A DNA stretch of 9,030 bases from Candidatus Altarchaeota archaeon. Its GTDB lineage: Archaea; Altiarchaeota; Altiarchaeia; IMC4; SCGC-AAA252-I15. The DNA is taken from assembly GCA_018815265.1 (NCBI GenBank), contig JAHIYG010000096.1, forward strand, positions 1-9,030. Direction: 5' to 3'. Below, piece after piece: positions 7,167-9,030 of the stretch; within the stretch, counting starts at the first letter, position 1, and each line of letters begins with the position of its first letter. A program made the position numbers and the translations under genes. The notes below the pieces were generated by a model that worked only from the letters and a program-made list of their open reading frames with translations, had not been told where the DNA came from and did no database searches.

Positions 7167-8486
7167 TTACGTTTGTTTCTTGGGGGCATTTTGTTTTTTG
7201 AGCGTGAATATGAACTTGTTTTTGTAGGGTATTTTCTCCAAGTAGCCCAGTTTTGCGAGGTTTAGGAGGTCTGTTCTGGCCGTCTGGTATGCGACGTTGT
7301 ACATGGTTTCTATCTCGTTTATGGTGACATGCTCGTCGGGTCGCTTCATGAAGGTCTTCAGTATGTCTGCCTGCCTCAGGTTTATGTCCTTTGCAGAGTC
7401 TATGAGCTTCAACGACTCGGTCTGTTCATTCTGCTTTCTAGTCAGATATGCCTTCATGTCCTCTAGGGCCTTTCCTATCGAGTCCAGGTTGTAGTTTATG
7501 AAGTATGTTAGGTCGTTGTCGTCAGTTTCAGTGTATAAGTAAGCCATGCCATACTGTGTCTTGGACTTCAGTATTATTCGTGATATCGGCATGAACTCGA
7601 ACAACCAGTAATCACGGGTCAGCACATACCAATAGAATATAGCCCTAGCAGTCCTACCATTTCCGTCATTGAATGGGTGAATGTAGCCTATGAGGAAGTG
7701 CAGCATGATTGCTTTGATTATGGGATGTATGAACTCCTTCGAGTCTTCGCTTGCGAATTCGCAGAACTCCTCCATCAGATCCTTCAGTTTCTGGTGATTG
7801 GGGGGCGTGTGATAGATCACTCCCTTCTCGTCATCCATTACGACGACTTCGTTACTGTCTCTGAACCTACCCTCATCCATCTTGTCCTTAAGAGTGTCTT
7901 CGGTTATGCTTCTGTGAAGGTCAAGCAACAGGTCTATGGTCATCTTCGTGTCTTTGAGCTCCGATATCTTGCGCATGGTCGTGTAGCCGTTCACTATCAT
8001 CTGCTCGGAATAGTTTCTCGGCTTCTTGTTCTCCCGGAGCATCTTCTTCGCGACCTTTCTGGTAGTCGCGGCCCCTTCCAGCTGGCTTGATGCAATGGCT
8101 TCCTCCATCAAGGAGTTTATGATATAACGGTCCATGCCTTTCAGGTCGATGAACTTTGACCCGGATTCGAGGCTTCCACCGGCCGAAATGTCGAGTATGT
8201 GCAACTTCTGCGAGACCTCATCCTGGAGACTATACCTGAACTGCATACCACCAAACTTAAGTAGCCTCTGCTTTCCCTGGCGCATGACCTTCATCATCAC
8301 CCACACAAGTTCAGAGTTAGCCTTCTTTGGAATCTCACGATACCTAAGCTCATCCCAATGTAGGTAACTCCGATTGGATTTGGTGATAAAGGCCTCAATC
8401 TCACCGTCCTCCAACAGCTTTACTGCTTCCTCTCCGGCCTTATCCAGGATTTCCCTCCAAGGTTTCGGTTTCTGAGGTTTTTTCAT
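7167..8486 (-). CDS. Fic-domain protein (AMP-transferase type) with N-terminal inhibitory motif and C-terminal winged helix
   Basis: The 439-residue protein contains the complete Fic active-site motif HPFNDGNGRTAR (270-281), with catalytic H270, the metal-binding D274 and the phosphate-binding NGR. The flap segment VIYHTPPN (223-230) precedes it. Residues 133-138 (SSQLEG) match the inhibitory (S/T)xxxE(G/N) helix with E137, placing it among class II Fic proteins, which carry their own inhibitor N-terminal to the Fic core. Residues 385-422 (VTINEIETMYNVAYQTARTDLLNLAKLGYLEKI) form a winged-helix-like DNA-binding end, as in the common Fic-DUF4172/HTH architecture. Such proteins AMPylate target hydroxyls; their targets are mostly unknown. 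Auto-control at the palindromic repeats by this winged helix is a reasonable inference. It is monocistronic as far as visible. It has no link to glycan synthesis, and its scattered family distribution suggests lateral acquisition. Confidence 0.93.
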   Translation of the reverse strand: MKKPQKPKPWREILDKAGEEAVKLLEDGEIEAFITKSNRSYLHWDELRYREIPKKANSELVWVMMKVMRQGKQRLLKFGGMQFRYSLQDEVSQKLHILDISAGGSLESGSKFIDLKGMDRYIINSLMEEAIASSQLEGAATTRKVAKKMLRENKKPRNYSEQMIVNGYTTMRKISELKDTKMTIDLLLDLHRSITEDTLKDKMDEGRFRDSNEVVVMDDEKGVIYHTPPNHQKLKDLMEEFCEFASEDSKEFIHPIIKAIMLHFLIGYIHPFNDGNGRTARAIFYWYVLTRDYWLFEFMPISRIILKSKTQYGMAYLYTETDDNDLTYFINYNLDSIGKALEDMKAYLTRKQNEQTESLKLIDSAKDINLRQADILKTFMKRPDEHVTINEIETMYNVAYQTARTDLLNLAKLGYLEKIPYKNKFIFTLKKQNAPKKQT

Positions 8487-8487
8487 G

Positions 8488-8512
8488 AAGTACTAATTCA
8501 GTAGATTTTAGT
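8488..8512. repeat. Proximal 25-bp direct repeat (operator candidate)
   Basis: The repeat AAGTACTAATTCAGTAGAT... matches the copy at 8543-8567 at 22 of 25 bases. Its core TACTAATTCAGTA (8491-8503) is a 13-bp palindrome with one mismatch. It lies between the expected transcription start and the Fic ATG at 8486, a classic position for a repressor site. A further half site (ATTAGTA, 8517-8523) sits between the two copies. Confidence 0.6.
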
Positions 8513-8534
8513 CAATATTAGTATTAGCAAACAA

Positions 8535-8544
8535 CATATATAAA
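8535..8544 (-). promoter_or_regulatory. TATA box of the Fic gene
   Basis: The minus strand reads TTTATATATG, a good archaeal TATA box, centred about 54 nt before the Fic ATG. Transcription would start near 8514, giving a leader of roughly 28 nt. The box is bracketed by the two 25-bp repeats, and the distal repeat overlaps it by two bases. Confidence 0.6.
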
Positions 8545-8567
8545 GTACTAAATTAGTAGATATTAGT
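8543..8567. repeat. Distal 25-bp direct repeat (operator candidate)
   Basis: The core TACTAAATTAGTA (8546-8558) is a perfect 13-bp palindrome. The copy begins 55 bp, or about five helical turns, from the proximal copy, so dimers on both sites would lie on nearly the same DNA face. It covers the BRE/upstream side of the Fic TATA box. Confidence 0.6.
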
Positions 8568-8568
8568 A

Positions 8569-8592
8569 GTGTCGGGTTCGAATCCCTAAACA
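8569..8592 (+). other. tRNA T-arm-like hairpin, possible tRNA 3' remnant
   Basis: The run GGGTTCGAATCCC (8574-8586) is exactly a T-loop (TTCGAAT) closed by three G-C pairs, as in the 3' end of tRNA genes. Flanking GTGT and ACAC can pair further, but the normal fourth T-stem pair is C-T. No matching 5' half, D arm or anticodon arm lies upstream, so it is not a functional tRNA. It may be a fragment left by integration at a tRNA gene, or chance. Confidence 0.3.
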
Positions 8593-8693
8593 CAAAGGAG
8601 CCAACATGTCGATACAGCCTCTAACTCCGCCAAATTCTTAGGAATTAGACGAGTTCGACGCCCCGATCGGGATTTGAACCCGAGTCACAAGAT

Positions 8694-8782
8694 GGCTGCG
8701 GCTTGTTTTTCCGACGTCCTGGGTCATCGAGGTTTGTAGCCGAAGATGGCCCTTTTTCGCCGGCCTTTTATTTAAAAGGCCG
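8694..8782 (-). other. tRNA-Asp intron with two hairpins
   Basis: This intron is longer than a minimal archaeal tRNA intron. On the tRNA strand it opens with the perfect hairpin GGCCTTTT-AAAT-AAAAGGCC (8781-8762). It then carries the 32-nt hairpin (8752-8721) that is also found upstream of the tRNA, and ends in GCCGCAGCC, which supplies the 3' side of the splice helix. I found no convincing C/D box pair or H/ACA signature and no open reading frame. The repeated hairpin suggests the intron encodes, or derives from, a separate RNA element. Confidence 0.85.
8721..8752. repeat. 32-nt hairpin repeat, copy 1 (inside the tRNA intron)
   Basis: On the plus strand an 8-bp stem GGGTCATC/GATGGCCC encloses a GA/GAA internal loop, a 3-bp stem GGT/GCC and a 5-nt loop. 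It matches the copy at 8842-8873 at 26 of 32 bases. The outermost pair is G-C here and A-T in the other copy. The plus strand pairs fully with G-U wobbles; the minus strand, which is the tRNA strand, has C-A mismatches at those points. Confidence 0.75.
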
Positions 8783-8834
8783 CGACAGTCTTGTATGATA
8801 GTCCGCTACACTATCGGGGCATTTTTTTCTTGGG

Positions 8835-8916
8835 TTTCCCCAGGTCATCGAGGCATGAAGCCGATGATGGCCTAGTGCGTGCACCGAGTAACCGGTGCCT
8901 GCACCATCGGGGTAAA
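8835..8916 (-). ncRNA. Candidate structured RNA with three-way junction, upstream of tRNA-Asp
   Basis: Eighty-two bases fold almost completely into three helices. P1 pairs TTTCCCC (8835-8841) with GGGGTAAA (8909-8916), one T bulged. P2 is hairpin copy 2 (8842-8873). P3 (8875-8904) pairs GTGC/GCAC and GCACCG/CGGTGC around a 2x2 loop, capped by AGTAAC. Junction linkers are 0, 1 and 4 nt. A TATA-like element at 8949-8958 would start a minus-strand transcript near 8925, just ahead of the structure and running into tRNA-Asp, so I annotate the minus strand. The helices also form on the plus strand, which avoids two mismatches in the repeat. The minus-strand 5' end resembles the tRNA-Asp 5' end, so a decayed tRNA duplicate is the main alternative. 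I recognise no known RNA family. Confidence 0.5.
8842..8873. repeat. 32-nt hairpin repeat, copy 2 (upstream RNA)
   Basis: On the plus strand the stem AGGTCATC/GATGGCCT encloses the internal loop GA/GAT, the inner stem GGC/GCC and loop ATGAA. The six differences from copy 1 fall in the loops, in the outer pair (compensated) or in the inner pair (wobble to Watson-Crick). That pattern suggests structure has been kept. Confidence 0.75.
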
Positions 8917-8948
8917 TTTTGTAAGTCCATTGTATTAGTCTTTTATTG

Positions 8949-8958
8949 TTTATAAAAT
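8949..8958 (-). promoter_or_regulatory. TATA-like element for the structured RNA and tRNA-Asp
   Basis: The minus strand reads ATTTTATAAA. Initiation about 26 nt downstream would fall near 8927, just before the structured RNA, and the transcript would continue into tRNA-Asp. No TATA-like sequence is found at -20 to -35 of the tRNA itself, where the DNA is GC-rich (CCTGGGG). The element is nearly symmetric, so it could also act in the other direction. Confidence 0.4.
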
Positions 8959-9030
8959 CAGAAGTGGAAGGCTTTTAGGAAGCATCTGAAGCTTATCATA
9001 CCTTCGATTTGGCTGTTTACTACTGGGACG
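8959..9030. other. Window edge without a supported gene
   Basis: The plus strand is open from after TAA 8950s to the edge and reads KWKAFRKHLKLIIPSIWLFT, a basic then hydrophobic run. No start codon precedes it, however. The minus strand also has a short open stretch ending in TAA at 8952-8950. Either may belong to a gene beyond the window; neither can be called here. Confidence 0.3.

Larger units (their letters stand above)
8659..8820 (-). tRNA. tRNA-Asp(GTC) with an 89-nt bulge-helix-bulge intron
   Basis: The acceptor GCCCCGA (8820-8814) pairs with TCGGGGC (8666-8660), and the next base, G, is the discriminator expected for Asp; CCA is not encoded. The D arm is GTGT-AGCGGACTA-TCAT, the anticodon stem CAAGA/TCTTG, and the loop C-T-GTC-G with anticodon GTC. 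The T arm is TCGGG-TTCAAAT-CCCGA. Exons are 8783-8820 and 8659-8693, giving a 73-nt mature tRNA. The intron is at the canonical 37/38 site: exon bases CTGT pair with intron GCAG to form the 4-bp central helix, flanked by 3-nt bulges CGC and CCA. Cutting each after its second base gives exactly these ends. No TATA box sits at the usual distance from 8820, so transcription probably begins upstream of the structured RNA at 8835-8916. Confidence 0.93.

Noticed and set aside
7677..8090. 137-codon plus-strand ORF within the Fic region
   Set aside because: It is antisense to the Fic core including the HPFNDGNGR motif and has no promoter or recognisable domain.
8569..8592. A second functional tRNA on the plus strand
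   Set aside because: Only a T-loop core is present. There is no acceptor partner, D arm or anticodon arm, and the T stem has a mismatch.
8721..8873. C/D box guide RNA: GATGATGG and ATGA in the upstream hairpin
   Set aside because: The box-like bases are lost in the intron copy (GAAGATGG, TTGT) while the stem is kept, and no CTGA D box is paired with a good C box in either copy.
8835..8931. Hammerhead ribozyme: a three-way junction with CGATGA and GAAA on the minus strand
   Set aside because: CTGATGA is not intact, the segment between it and GAAA is too short for stem II, and there is no cleavable NUH at the right junction.
1..9030. CRISPR array or insertion sequence
   Set aside because: No regularly spaced repeats beyond the two operator copies and the two RNA hairpins, and no transposase-like coding or matching terminal inverted repeats.

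Overview
The window looks archaeal. It carries a tRNA-Asp gene whose 89-nt intron lies at position 37/38 within a textbook bulge-helix-bulge, with no encoded CCA. Several genes have AT-rich TATA-like elements at archaeal spacing, and starts show no obvious Shine-Dalgarno. I cannot name the lineage from sequence alone.

Positions 1-6766 are a cell-surface glycan region. On the minus strand at the left edge, a polymerase-beta-type nucleotidyltransferase gene (803-2125) is followed after 34 bp by an ABC-2 export permease of the Wzm/TagG type (768 to beyond position 1). Divergent from these, on the plus strand, is an NRS/ER-like sugar-nucleotide 3,5-epimerase/4-reductase (2328-3164), the enzyme type that finishes L-rhamnose nucleotides. 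It is preceded by a short, apparently broken coding remnant. Convergent to it is a three-gene overlapping minus-strand operon, in transcription order: a polytopic GT-C-like membrane protein (6766-5279), a GT2 glycosyltransferase with C-terminal membrane segments (5282-4260), and an HprK-like P-loop kinase (4291-3275). Together these suggest synthesis, assembly and export of a surface polysaccharide or glycolipid, probably containing a 6-deoxysugar.

Positions 6767-7166 hold no intact gene. A 59-codon stretch on the minus strand reads like the tail of a decayed membrane protein. A Fic-domain (AMP-transferase type) protein with an N-terminal inhibitory motif and a C-terminal winged helix follows (8486-7167). 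Its TATA box is flanked by two 25-bp direct repeats, each centred on a 13-bp palindrome, which look like operators.

The right end (8569-8960) is RNA territory: a T-arm-like hairpin, the intron-containing tRNA-Asp (8820-8659, minus), and immediately upstream a compact three-way-junction structure (8835-8916) with its own TATA-like element. A 32-nt hairpin is shared by the tRNA intron and the upstream structure (26 of 32 identical, one fully compensatory base-pair change). The upstream unit also begins with a near copy of the tRNA-Asp 5' end. This repeated RNA unit is the least explained and most interesting signal in the window.
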